In this document: piece by piece, positions 10,154 to 18,484 of the stretch | Layout of the letters: each line of letters opens with the position of its first letter | How positions within the stretch are numbered: the stretch's first letter is position 1 | NCBI GenBank assembly: GCA_036555325.1 | Contig: DATBLQ010000042.1 | Location: 1 to 58,494, forward strand | DNA: 58,494 bases | Direction of reading: 5' to 3' | Source of the DNA: DATBLQ01 sp036555325 | Lineage (GTDB): Bacteria; Pseudomonadota; Alphaproteobacteria; Rhizobiales; Aestuariivirgaceae | Notes under the pieces: generated by a model | The model's input: the letters and a program-made list of their open reading frames with translations, nothing else | Databases searched by the model: none | What the model was told of the DNA's origin: nothing | Made by a program: the position numbers and the translations under genes

Positions 10154-11121
10154 GGCAGAAGAATCGTCGATCCGGTTGTCTTGCGCGATTCGAGATCGCG
10201 GTGGGCCTGAACAACATTCTCCAACGGATAGCGCTGGTTGATCTCTATCCTCACCTTTCCGCTCGTAACTATCTGAAAGAGATCGGCAGCGGTTTCCTGC
10301 AGATCCGTATCGTCAGCAACGTAGGACATGAGCGTCGGCCTTGTCACATAAAGTGATCCCCGTTGCGACAGCCAGAGCGTGTCGAGAGCCTTCACAGGCC
10401 CGGATGCATTGCCATAGGTCACCAAGAGACCGCGCGGCTTAAGGCAGTCGAGGGATGTCATCAGCGTGGCCTGCCCTACTCCGTCGTACACCACGGGCAC
10501 GCCTTTACCGTTGGTGATCTCGCGCACCCGCTTCACCACGTCCTCGGAGCGGTAGTTGACGACGTGAGCGCAACCATTCGCCTTGGCGATTTTGGCCTTT
10601 TCTTCCGATCCGACCGTGCCAATCACGGTCGCACCGAGGGCACGCGCCCACTGACTGGCGATCGAACCGACGCCACCCGCCGCAGCGTGGATCAACACGG
10701 TATCGCCCCGCTTGACGCGGTAGGTCTCTCGCAGGAGATAGCGGGCCGTCATTCCCTTGAGCATCATAGCCGCAGCCTCTTCATCGCTGATGCCCTTGGG
10801 AATCTTCGAGAGGCGGTTGACAGGATGGTTTTTCGCCTCAGCATAGGCACCGATCGGCCCAACACCGTAGGCAACCCGATCTCCCACCTTGATACCTTTG
10901 GTTCCTTCCCCAACCTCTTCGACCACGCCGGCTGCCTCAAGGCCCAGGCCGGAGGGAAGCGGAACAGGGTAGAGACCGGAGCGGTGATAGGTGTCGATGA
11001 AGTTGAGGCCAATGGCCTTGTGACGCACCCGCACCTCACCCTTGCCAGGGGCGGGAAGCTCAATGTCGACGAGCTCCATGGCCTCCGGCCCCCCAGTCTG
11101 TCTGATGCGAACTGACTTCAT
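10150..11121 (-). CDS. qor: NADPH:quinone oxidoreductase, MDR superfamily
   Basis: This is a 323-residue zinc-free medium-chain reductase. The GroES-like N-terminus ('GLNFIDTYHRSGLYP') is typical of the QOR family, and the nucleotide-binding fold has 'HAAAGGVGSIASQWARALGA' around 145-165. It reduces quinones with NADPH as a cytosolic soluble enzyme. AAGGAAAC lies 8 nt before the ATG. It follows the TPR-sulfotransferase gene by 39 bp on the same strand and may be co-transcribed. No functional link to the glycan genes is apparent. Confidence 0.9.
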   Translation of the reverse strand: MKSVRIRQTGGPEAMELVDIELPAPGKGEVRVRHKAIGLNFIDTYHRSGLYPVPLPSGLGLEAAGVVEEVGEGTKGIKVGDRVAYGVGPIGAYAEAKNHPVNRLSKIPKGISDEEAAAMMLKGMTARYLLRETYRVKRGDTVLIHAAAGGVGSIASQWARALGATVIGTVGSEEKAKIAKANGCAHVVNYRSEDVVKRVREITNGKGVPVVYDGVGQATLMTSLDCLKPRGLLVTYGNASGPVKALDTLWLSQRGSLYVTRPTLMSYVADDTDLQETAADLFQIVTSGKVRIEINQRYPLENVVQAHRDLESRKTTGSTILLP

Positions 11122-11160
11122 GAAAACGTTTCCTTGTATCCTTGCGGCAATGACTAACCT

Positions 11161-13644
11161 TCAGCGAAGTTCTGCGACAATCGCATCATGATATGGCCGT
11201 GAGCACCCGATGTCGTCGGGCAGGGAAAGCTCCGCCGTCGACGATGCGGCTGTGCCGAGCCAATTCCACAAATCGACGACGATCGCCGAGGTGTTCACCA
11301 CAAGATCCTCGTAGAGCACGACGCGCCCGCGATCTTGAAGTTTGGCAGCCAGTGCATCGATCATCTGGGTGTACCAGCGCACATAAGTTGCGCATTGCTT
11401 GATATCGTAAGAGTAGAGGTTGCCTCGTCTATACGTCCTTTGCAGACATCTGAACAGAAGGTCAGTCTCGTTGCGCTTGACGAACAGGAAACGTGCCCCG
11501 GGCAAGGTCTCACTCAAAAACTTGGCAAATTGTATTTGGGTCGGCGCCGTGAAGCTCAAGACACCATCCCCGTAAAGTTTGCACCGTTCGGCAAACTTGA
11601 CGGCGAAGTCAACCCGGCTCTTCGCAAGCGAATCCGGATCAAACATCATTTCGTGCGAGAACCGGAGATCGCGGAAGGTTTCCTCAACGATCGGATACTC
11701 ATCCATGGCAGTCCAGGCTCGAGCCCCCCGCAACAGCTTTTCGACACTGCTTTTGCCGGATCGCGAAACACCGAAAATAAATACCGGGCGGCAAACCACC
11801 TCACCGCTGGCGAGCGCGAACGGCGTATCTTCGGCTTCACGCAAGGATCGCTCGCGCGTATCGCGCCTTTGTTCACTTCTTGACTCCAACCCTTCGAGCA
11901 CCAGACGGTTTGCGAGACTCAAATCCGCCCATGAAGAGGCGTAATCCTGCAACTCATGACGTAACACCGAACGGGCGCGGTAAAACATCTGCGTGCCGGG
12001 CCCGCTTGCGTCCAGCCGGTTCATTGCGTCCAGAAGTGACGTTGCTTGTCTTTCCGAAAGCGACAGGCCCGGCTTGAGCAAAGCATGAAAGCCGAGGCCA
12101 TCGCTGTGTCCGCTCTTCGAAGCCAAGCTCAGCGCTTCCTGCAAATAGGACAGATCATCGGCGGCCTCCGCGAGCGTCGAGAGAAGCGCAGGTTGCAGCG
12201 CTGCGTCGGCGCCAGGAGCCCGCGCAAGATCGTTCAGCTTGGCCAACAGGGCCTGCCGTTCATCCTCACGCCCCAGGCGGTGCAGCAATTCTGCGAGATT
12301 CAGATAGCAGCTGGGCGAAGCCTGGTTGCCCGCAAGGGCGCGCGAATAGTGCGATGCGGCCTCGTCGAGCTTCGTTTTCTTGCTCAAAACCTTGGCGAGC
12401 ACAAAATGCGCCTCGGAAAAATCCGGATTCGCCGCGATCAGTTCACGACCGCAGGCTTCCGCCTCGTCAAGCTTTCCAAGATCGATAAGAACCTTGGCAA
12501 GCGCCAATCGAACGGCGGGGGAGTCGGGTTGCAGCTTGAGGGCGTTACGAAAGCAGGCTTCAGCGGCAGGCAGTTTTTCCAAGCGCATGAGAGACTGACC
12601 AAGACCGTGGAGAGCAGCGGAGTTCTTTCCATCAAGCTCGATTGCGCGGGTGAAACTTTCTTTTGCCTTGGACCAGGCTCCCTCTTTCTTGTGAACTTCC
12701 CCAAGGCCGGTGAAGGCTTCGCCATCATCAGACTTGATTTCAATCGCCCTGTTAAATGATTCGCGAGCTTGGTTCAGCGAACCCCGTTCAAAATATATCC
12801 AACCGCTTGCAACATGAGCTTCACCGAGGTTGGGCCGATGAAACAATGAACGCTTCAAGGCCACCAGCGCCTCGCCAGGGCGCCCGCTCTCTCTGAGCAA
12901 GCCGCCGCGGTTAAAGTGGGCCATCGCATAGCCCGGCTCTGACTCGATTGCAGCTTCGAATTCGGCAAGTGCTTCGGCATGCCTACCCTGATTTCTCAGG
13001 AGGACACCTAGGTTGTTGTGCACCATGGCATGCTTCGGACTTAATGCGAGTGCCCGACGATAGTGGTTCTCCGCTTCGGTGACGTTGCCAAGCTGGGAGT
13101 AGATGGCGCCGAGACTGTTCAGCGCCTCGACAAAGTTCGGCTCCAGATCGAGGGCTGCAACGAGAGTAGACGCAGCCCGGTCCAGGTCGCCCGCCGCCTT
13201 CAACGCTTCTGCCAAATTCAGATACAACATCGGTGCCCGGGCATCGCGCTTCACCGCCTGGGCAAGGGTTGAGGCAGCTTCGGCGCTACGTCCCAAGGAC
13301 AGCTCTGTCAGGCCGATCGCGTTCAACACCGACGCGCTGGGGCCTGCGAGATTCATTGCGTTACGGAACGATTCGAGCGCTTTCTCAAATTGCAGCAGGT
13401 TTCGGTAGGCCACCCCTAGGTTGAAATAGGCAGTAGCATTGCGCGGATCCAGCTCGACCGCCCGGTTTAGAAACTCCAGGGCGCCATGGCTGTCGCCCAG
13501 CTTGAGCCTAATCGCTCCGCGAATCGTCGGCAAAACGCTGTTGCGGGGATCGCGCTTTGAGGCAACGCGGCAAAGCTTATCGGCTTCGGCGAAACGTCCG
13601 GCGGCAAAAAGCTGTGAGATTTGAGCGGTTTGTTGTTGCGACAT
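11161..13644 (-). CDS. Large TPR protein with divergent sulfotransferase domain
   Basis: The product is 827 residues. Roughly residues 1-470 are about a dozen tetratricopeptide repeats, followed by a linker. The sulfotransferase-like domain carries the 5'-loop 'PVFIFGVSRSGKSSVEKLL' near residue 620 and the later strand 'RFLFVKRNETDLLFRC'. The loop is Walker-A-like (SRSGKS) rather than the usual PRSGST and is shared with the protein at 39179-40702. Both also end in a 'GCS.PY' motif, so these two form a subfamily distinct from the one at 6409. Sulfation is inferred from the fold; loss or change of donor cannot be excluded. The ribosome site AAGGA abuts the ATG, which is unusually close. Confidence 0.75.
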   Translation of the reverse strand: MSQQQTAQISQLFAAGRFAEADKLCRVASKRDPRNSVLPTIRGAIRLKLGDSHGALEFLNRAVELDPRNATAYFNLGVAYRNLLQFEKALESFRNAMNLAGPSASVLNAIGLTELSLGRSAEAASTLAQAVKRDARAPMLYLNLAEALKAAGDLDRAASTLVAALDLEPNFVEALNSLGAIYSQLGNVTEAENHYRRALALSPKHAMVHNNLGVLLRNQGRHAEALAEFEAAIESEPGYAMAHFNRGGLLRESGRPGEALVALKRSLFHRPNLGEAHVASGWIYFERGSLNQARESFNRAIEIKSDDGEAFTGLGEVHKKEGAWSKAKESFTRAIELDGKNSAALHGLGQSLMRLEKLPAAEACFRNALKLQPDSPAVRLALAKVLIDLGKLDEAEACGRELIAANPDFSEAHFVLAKVLSKKTKLDEAASHYSRALAGNQASPSCYLNLAELLHRLGREDERQALLAKLNDLARAPGADAALQPALLSTLAEAADDLSYLQEALSLASKSGHSDGLGFHALLKPGLSLSERQATSLLDAMNRLDASGPGTQMFYRARSVLRHELQDYASSWADLSLANRLVLEGLESRSEQRRDTRERSLREAEDTPFALASGEVVCRPVFIFGVSRSGKSSVEKLLRGARAWTAMDEYPIVEETFRDLRFSHEMMFDPDSLAKSRVDFAVKFAERCKLYGDGVLSFTAPTQIQFAKFLSETLPGARFLFVKRNETDLLFRCLQRTYRRGNLYSYDIKQCATYVRWYTQMIDALAAKLQDRGRVVLYEDLVVNTSAIVVDLWNWLGTAASSTAELSLPDDIGCSRPYHDAIVAELR

Positions 13645-13744
13645 TCCTTAACTGATCGAACGTTCGACGGCGCTGCTTTCTTCCGTGTTGCGGCTTCATG
13701 TGCTTTACATGGGCAGTCTAGCGCAAGTCACGGTTCTGAGAATC

Positions 13745-14911
13745 ATGCCCATGTCTGTCAATCCCCTTCTCGGGGCTATCGAAGCACCGCCCATAGCGGA
13801 AGCGGCAACATGGGTCAGCAGCACGCCGAGGAATCGAGAGCTGATCAATCTATGTCAGGCCGTTCCGAGCTACCCCCCTTCCCCGCTGCTACAGGACCAC
13901 CTAGCTGAGGCCGTTAAACAACCGGGCACGGGTCTTTACACGGATATCGCCGGCTTGTCGGAGCTGCGGCGAACGCTTGCAGCGAGCATTGCTGAGGATT
14001 ATCGCGGCGACATAGGAGAGTTCGAGGTTCTGATCAGTGCTGGATGCAATCAGGCCTATTGCCTGGTCATGCTGGCCCTTGCAGGCAACGGCGATAACGT
14101 CATCCTGCCGGCGCCCTACTACTTCAACCATCAAATGTGGCTGGCGATGCTAGGAATCGAGGTCCGCTGCATATCCGCTTTCAATGGCGCAGGAACAATC
14201 CCCGATGCACGGGAGGCCGCAGCCCAGATAGACGATCGCACGCGCGCAATCGTTCTCGTAAGTCCAAACAACCCTACCGGAGCAATTTTTCCCTCCGACG
14301 CAATTGCCGAGTTTTTCGAATTGGCGAAGCAAAAATCAATCGCTCTCGTGCTCGACGAAACCTACAAGGACTTTCGGTTGCGCCCGGAACCCCCGCACGG
14401 GCTTTTCCAGCGGGCGGATTGGCGTGACACGTTCGTGCAGCTCTACAGTTTTTCAAAGTCCTATGCTCTCGCTGGTTATCGCGTCGGCAGCGTCATTGCC
14501 GGGCAAGCGTTGATAGCCGAAATCGAAAAGATCATGGATTGTATCTCAATCAGTGCGGCGCGGATTTCGCAATACGGAGCGCTCTTCGCTTTGCAGTCGC
14601 TCGACTCGTGGAAGCGTGAAAAACACCGGCTGATGGCAGAGCGCCTGCATTCTCTGCGGACGGCTTTCGACCGCCCGCGCCTGAAATACGAGCTGGTGAG
14701 CTCGGGGGCATATTTTGCCTACGTACGCCATCCGTTCGAAAACATGACAGCCAAGGCAGTCGCCCAACGGCTGGCGAAGGAGCACGACATCTTGTGCCTG
14801 CCGGGAAGCATGTTCGGTCCTGGCCAGGAGCGATACCTTCGCCTTGCGTTTGCCAATGTCGAGGCGCAGGTGATGTCCGAAGTCGTCGATAGGCTCGAAG
14901 AATGTCAATAG
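13745..14911 (+). CDS. PLP-dependent aminotransferase, class I/II
   Basis: This is a fold-type I aminotransferase of 388 residues from ATG 13745 (ATG 13751 is equally possible; earlier starts lie in a stretch with no coding look). Lys238 in 'SFSKSYALAGYRVG' is the PLP-binding lysine. 'SPNNPTGAIF' and 'VLDETYKDF' are the PLP-pocket motifs, and an Arg for substrate carboxylate is near the C-terminus ('YLRLAFAN'). It resembles aspartate/aromatic aminotransferases of unassigned substrate. Its last 10 bases overlap the cyclase gene, so the two are probably translated from one message. It is divergent from the TPR gene at 11161-13644 across 100 bp. Confidence 0.85.
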   Translation: MPMSVNPLLGAIEAPPIAEAATWVSSTPRNRELINLCQAVPSYPPSPLLQDHLAEAVKQPGTGLYTDIAGLSELRRTLAASIAEDYRGDIGEFEVLISAGCNQAYCLVMLALAGNGDNVILPAPYYFNHQMWLAMLGIEVRCISAFNGAGTIPDAREAAAQIDDRTRAIVLVSPNNPTGAIFPSDAIAEFFELAKQKSIALVLDETYKDFRLRPEPPHGLFQRADWRDTFVQLYSFSKSYALAGYRVGSVIAGQALIAEIEKIMDCISISAARISQYGALFALQSLDSWKREKHRLMAERLHSLRTAFDRPRLKYELVSSGAYFAYVRHPFENMTAKAVAQRLAKEHDILCLPGSMFGPGQERYLRLAFANVEAQVMSEVVDRLEECQ

Positions 14912-16593
14912 CGCGAAGATCCCAGTCAGACCGCGAAGTATTTGCCGAGTTGGCGCGGCGCACGGCCATGCTTGATGCAGTCGCCGCTTCCGCAACGCAA
15001 ATCGTGACTTCGGAGGACTGGCGAAAAGAGGTGCCTGATCTTCTCCGCCGCCTGGGTGAAGCAACTGACATGAGCAGGGTTACGCTGTTCGAGGTTCACA
15101 ATGGCCCGAACGGCGAGCTTGTGCAGAGCTGCCGATTCGACTGGGCGGAGCCTGGGCTCCCAGCAATTTCCAACAATCCGCTGTATCAGCACATGTCGCT
15201 TGCGGATGAGAATAACCCCGGCCAGCTCGCCGAGTGGCCGCGAAGGCGACAGCGTGGTGAAGTGGTGCAAGCCACCTTGCGCGAAGTGACCGGTTATACG
15301 CGTCATGTGTTTCTTGACCACGGCACATTGTCGTTCCTTTCGGTTCCGATAATGGTGTACGGCAAGTGGTGGGGTTTTCTGGGATTTGACGATTGCAAAA
15401 TCGAGCGCGTTTGGAACAGCTCGGAAATAGACGTGCTGAAAATCGCGGCCGCCTTGATAGCGGGCGCAATCGAACGAAACGATTCACTTCAACAACTTCG
15501 CCTGAGCGAAGAGCGTTATGCGCTGGCAGAGCGCGGCGCAAACGACGGCTTGTGGGACTGGGATGTGGCGGCCAACATCGCCTACCTGTCGCCGCGGTTG
15601 CATGAGCTTCTGGGCTTCCAGGAAGGAGCGCTCGGTAAAAGTATTGACTCTTTTTTCGCCCAGTTCCCGCCAGAAGACCTGAAAACGTTCAAAACACATC
15701 TCGAGGACTGCTTTTCCAAACAGGAACCGCGCTTCCTATGTGAATGCCGGATGTTGACCAACAATCGAGAAACCAGGTGGGTGGCGCTGCGCGGACTGAT
15801 CGTCTACCGCGACGGGAAGGCACAGCGACTGGTCGGTTCCGTGCGCGATATCACCGAGCGGCTCGAAATCCAGCAGCGATTGACCGAGATTGAGACCAAG
15901 CGTGCCAATCTTGCCCGTTATTTTTCTCCAAACATCGTGAACGAGCTGATGCAGTCGGGCGGACGGCTGGATTTCGCGCGCACACAGATCGTGACAGTGC
16001 TTTTCGTCGACATTGTCGGTTTCACCCGTGTGAGTTCCACCTTGACCAGCACGAGCACGATGGCTCTGCTGCGCGAGTATCTGGCCATCTTCGAGGAGGC
16101 GGTATTCACTCATGGCGGGACACTCGACAAATTCCTCGGAGACGGACTTATGGCAACCTTCGGCACGCCGATGACGGGCCTGGAGGATGCAACCAATGCG
16201 GTCCGTTGCGCCCGAATGATGGGGGCGAAAATCGTCAGTTGGAACGCCAAGCGCATCGCCGCCGGACTGGAGCCGCTTCGCGTCGGCATTGGCCTGCACC
16301 ATGGAGAGGTGGTGTTGGGAGATATCGGGGGCGAGCAGCGGGTGGAATTCGCGGTCATCGGCAACACGGTGAATATTGCAAACCGCATCGAAGCCATGAC
16401 GCGACAGCTTAACATTGCGATACTGGCGAGCCAGGACGTGATGGATGCGGTGCGGCGCGAGAACAATTCGGAAGTGCTCGATGGGTTCGTTGATTTCGGG
16501 CAGCATCGGCTGCGCGGTCATGCCGGTGTTATCCGCTTGTGGGGGCGCGCAGTGGAAAGGGCTTCCGGCGGATCCATCGTGGTTGCCGAATGA
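14902..16593 (+). CDS. GAF-PAS class III adenylate/guanylate cyclase
   Basis: The product is 563 residues with no membrane segment. The domains in order are: GAF (about 25-190), PAS with PAC ('WDWDVAANIAYLSPRLHELL' to 'VGSVRDITERL', about 200-320), a short helix 'ANLARYFSPNIVNELM', and a class III cyclase domain (about 360-550). Metal-binding Asp residues are in 'VLFVDIVGFT' (near 370) and 'FLGDGLMATFG' (near 414); 'VIGNTVNIANRIEAM' is also conserved. It should make cAMP or cGMP in response to a soluble or redox signal sensed by GAF/PAS. The start overlaps the aminotransferase end, and its stop overlaps the DUF4202 start (ATGA), giving a tightly coupled three-gene unit. Confidence 0.88.
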   Translation: MSIARRSQSDREVFAELARRTAMLDAVAASATQIVTSEDWRKEVPDLLRRLGEATDMSRVTLFEVHNGPNGELVQSCRFDWAEPGLPAISNNPLYQHMSLADENNPGQLAEWPRRRQRGEVVQATLREVTGYTRHVFLDHGTLSFLSVPIMVYGKWWGFLGFDDCKIERVWNSSEIDVLKIAAALIAGAIERNDSLQQLRLSEERYALAERGANDGLWDWDVAANIAYLSPRLHELLGFQEGALGKSIDSFFAQFPPEDLKTFKTHLEDCFSKQEPRFLCECRMLTNNRETRWVALRGLIVYRDGKAQRLVGSVRDITERLEIQQRLTEIETKRANLARYFSPNIVNELMQSGGRLDFARTQIVTVLFVDIVGFTRVSSTLTSTSTMALLREYLAIFEEAVFTHGGTLDKFLGDGLMATFGTPMTGLEDATNAVRCARMMGAKIVSWNAKRIAAGLEPLRVGIGLHHGEVVLGDIGGEQRVEFAVIGNTVNIANRIEAMTRQLNIAILASQDVMDAVRRENNSEVLDGFVDFGQHRLRGHAGVIRLWGRAVERASGGSIVVAE

Positions 16594-17180
16594 GCGAACG
16601 CTACGAAAAAGTTATCGCTGCGATCAACACGGCCAATGCGGCTGATCCGCAGCGGGTTGTGGTAGATGGAAGCAGGCAACCCTCCGAGATCGTATATGCA
16701 CGGCGAATGAGTTTGATGCTGGACCGAATCTATCCCGAAGCCACCGAGCTATTGAGAATTGCCGCCTACGCCCAGCATATCGAGCGATGGACTTCGCCGC
16801 GCTCATCCTACCCTGCCGGTCGCATCGGTTACTTGCGATGGCGGACCGACCTGAAAAACTATCACGCGGAGCGCGCCGGAAAAATAATGGCCGAGTGCGG
16901 ATACGACAGTGGTGAGGTAGCACGCACTCAAGCACTCATTCGCAAGGAGCGGATGAAGTACGACACAGAGGCGCAGGCTCTGGAGGATGTCATCTGCCTG
17001 GTGTTTCTGGAAGACTACCTCGCCAATTTCGCCCTGAAGCACGACAAGGCCAAAGTGATCGATATCCTGCGCAAGACATGGATCAAGATGTCGCCAAAGG
17101 GTCAGGCTGCGGCATCGACTCTTTCACTGCCAGAGCATGCGCGCCGCCTGGTTGAGGACGCCCTTCAGGGCGCGGCCTGA
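16590..17180 (+). CDS. DUF4202 family protein
   Basis: This encodes 196 residues starting at the ATGA overlap with the cyclase stop. The sequence fits DUF4202 proteins: 'QPSEIVYARRMSLML', 'AAYAQHIERW..PRSSYP', 'YLRWRTDLKNYHAE' and the late 'EDVICLVFLEDYLANF'. The family has conserved His, Arg and acidic residues and is thought to be all-helical, HD-like in appearance, but no activity is established to my knowledge. Coupling to a nucleotide cyclase suggests a role near cyclic-nucleotide signalling or the adjacent aminotransferase reaction; that is inference. The 3' end overlaps the convergent glycosyltransferase gene by 16 bp. Confidence 0.8.
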   Translation: MSERYEKVIAAINTANAADPQRVVVDGSRQPSEIVYARRMSLMLDRIYPEATELLRIAAYAQHIERWTSPRSSYPAGRIGYLRWRTDLKNYHAERAGKIMAECGYDSGEVARTQALIRKERMKYDTEAQALEDVICLVFLEDYLANFALKHDKAKVIDILRKTWIKMSPKGQAAASTLSLPEHARRLVEDALQGAA

Positions 17181-18484
17181 TAAGGCAAAGGGTCCTGCCC
17201 AATGCGACCGCGATTGGATTTGAATTCCTCCCACTTTCCTTGAAGCACATCGCCAATGATGATGATCTCCCCTTCAAACCGCGCAAGCGTGTCCAGGATA
17301 AAGTTGAGCTCGATGCCTGGATCGTGTACCGGCACATAGGCATTGGGCGTGGCGATATCACCCGGGTAGGCGCCGGCCGGATCCTCAAACAGATCGATCC
17401 CGGCTATGATGAGTCTTTTCGGCCGCAAGGCAACGGCAGCGGCAATCATCGTTGCCCCATTGGTCGGCCGTACCGCATCCCAATCGCCCCCACCCAAAAC
17501 ACCGAGACGCTCGAGAGTAACGTAGTTCATTTGGCGACACAGAGGATTGAATATCTGATGCGTGACCAGCTGGGCCTCTGCCCTGCGAGTCTGGAAGGCA
17601 AAAAATCGCGGGTGAACTGAAAAAAGCGTCCGCTTCTGGCCGGTGAACACCATATCCGCCTTGGTGAACCTTCCTCTCGATATCCAGCGGTAATTGACGC
17701 GAAACAGCGAGTCATATGGAAGATCATCGAGCGCTGGATCTTCGCAAGATGGACCGTTGCCCAGACACATAATGGTGCGCGGCGAACCGAGTTCGAGGCG
17801 TAGAGCCTCGATGCTTTCAAGTCGTCGCGCGCGCCAGCCGAGCAGTTTTCGCAATGCCGGGCGCTGCATACTTCCGGCGACAAGCCGCTGCAAAGGGCGC
17901 CGCACCGGCGGACGGCGAGCGGCCAATTCGCGAAACGCCGTCATGGTCGCAGACGTTACGGCGCGGCTTTCATCATTGTTGGGTGGTGCTATCTTTTTTG
18001 CGTCTACACCGAGGCGAGCAAGCTTTCCGCCTAGAGACGTTTCCACCGGCTCCCACCAATCAACCGATGCCGCCATGCGCTTCAGGTGGCGGGACGACAG
18101 ATCGCCATCCGGGAGCCTGCACCGTACGACAACTATGGGAATCCCCAAATCGTAGGCCTTGGCCAAGAGACGGCCGGGAATCCAAAACGGATGTTCGAAA
18201 ACCACAATGAGACGTACCCGGGCAAGCAGAAGAAACAACAGCGACGTTGGCGTGGTATTCATCGGGAACGACAGCGAGCGGACAGCGCTGGCGCTTGCCG
18301 GCAGCGAGCGCAAGGCGTCGAACCCCTGGGCAACAACGAAGAAGGATGTCCGGGGCTGCTCCCTGCTCAATTCCTCGAGCAGGCTCCCGGCGAACCGGCA
18401 AATCTCTTGCCGCGGAACGCACAGAAGGATGCTCCTGTTCTTAGGGAGCTGAACCCAGCCCAGCCGTTGAAGAAAACCGCTCAT
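17165..18484 (-). CDS. Kdo-transferase-like / sialyltransferase-like two-domain glycosyltransferase
   Basis: The product is 439 residues. The first part (about 15-170) resembles the N-terminal domain of Kdo transferase WaaA/KdtA: 'LIVVFEHPFWIPGRLLAKA' and 'GIPIVVVRCRLPDGD' match its 'E..WP.L...A...GIP..L.N.R' pattern. The second part (about 230-430) resembles GT29/GT42 sialyltransferases: 'CLGNGPSCEDP' with 'FRVNYRW' (motif L-like), 'TNGATMIAAAVAL...IIAGIDLFED' (motif S-like) and 'HDPGIE' (HxxxxE). Both families use CMP-activated 2-keto sugars. I know no standard enzyme with this combination. It overlaps the PLD-like gene by ATGA and so belongs to a three-gene minus-strand run. Transfer of Kdo or a nonulosonate to a surface glycan is the likely role. 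Confidence 0.55.
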   Translation of the reverse strand: MSGFLQRLGWVQLPKNRSILLCVPRQEICRFAGSLLEELSREQPRTSFFVVAQGFDALRSLPASASAVRSLSFPMNTTPTSLLFLLLARVRLIVVFEHPFWIPGRLLAKAYDLGIPIVVVRCRLPDGDLSSRHLKRMAASVDWWEPVETSLGGKLARLGVDAKKIAPPNNDESRAVTSATMTAFRELAARRPPVRRPLQRLVAGSMQRPALRKLLGWRARRLESIEALRLELGSPRTIMCLGNGPSCEDPALDDLPYDSLFRVNYRWISRGRFTKADMVFTGQKRTLFSVHPRFFAFQTRRAEAQLVTHQIFNPLCRQMNYVTLERLGVLGGGDWDAVRPTNGATMIAAAVALRPKRLIIAGIDLFEDPAGAYPGDIATPNAYVPVHDPGIELNFILDTLARFEGEIIIIGDVLQGKWEEFKSNRGRIGQDPLPYQAAP

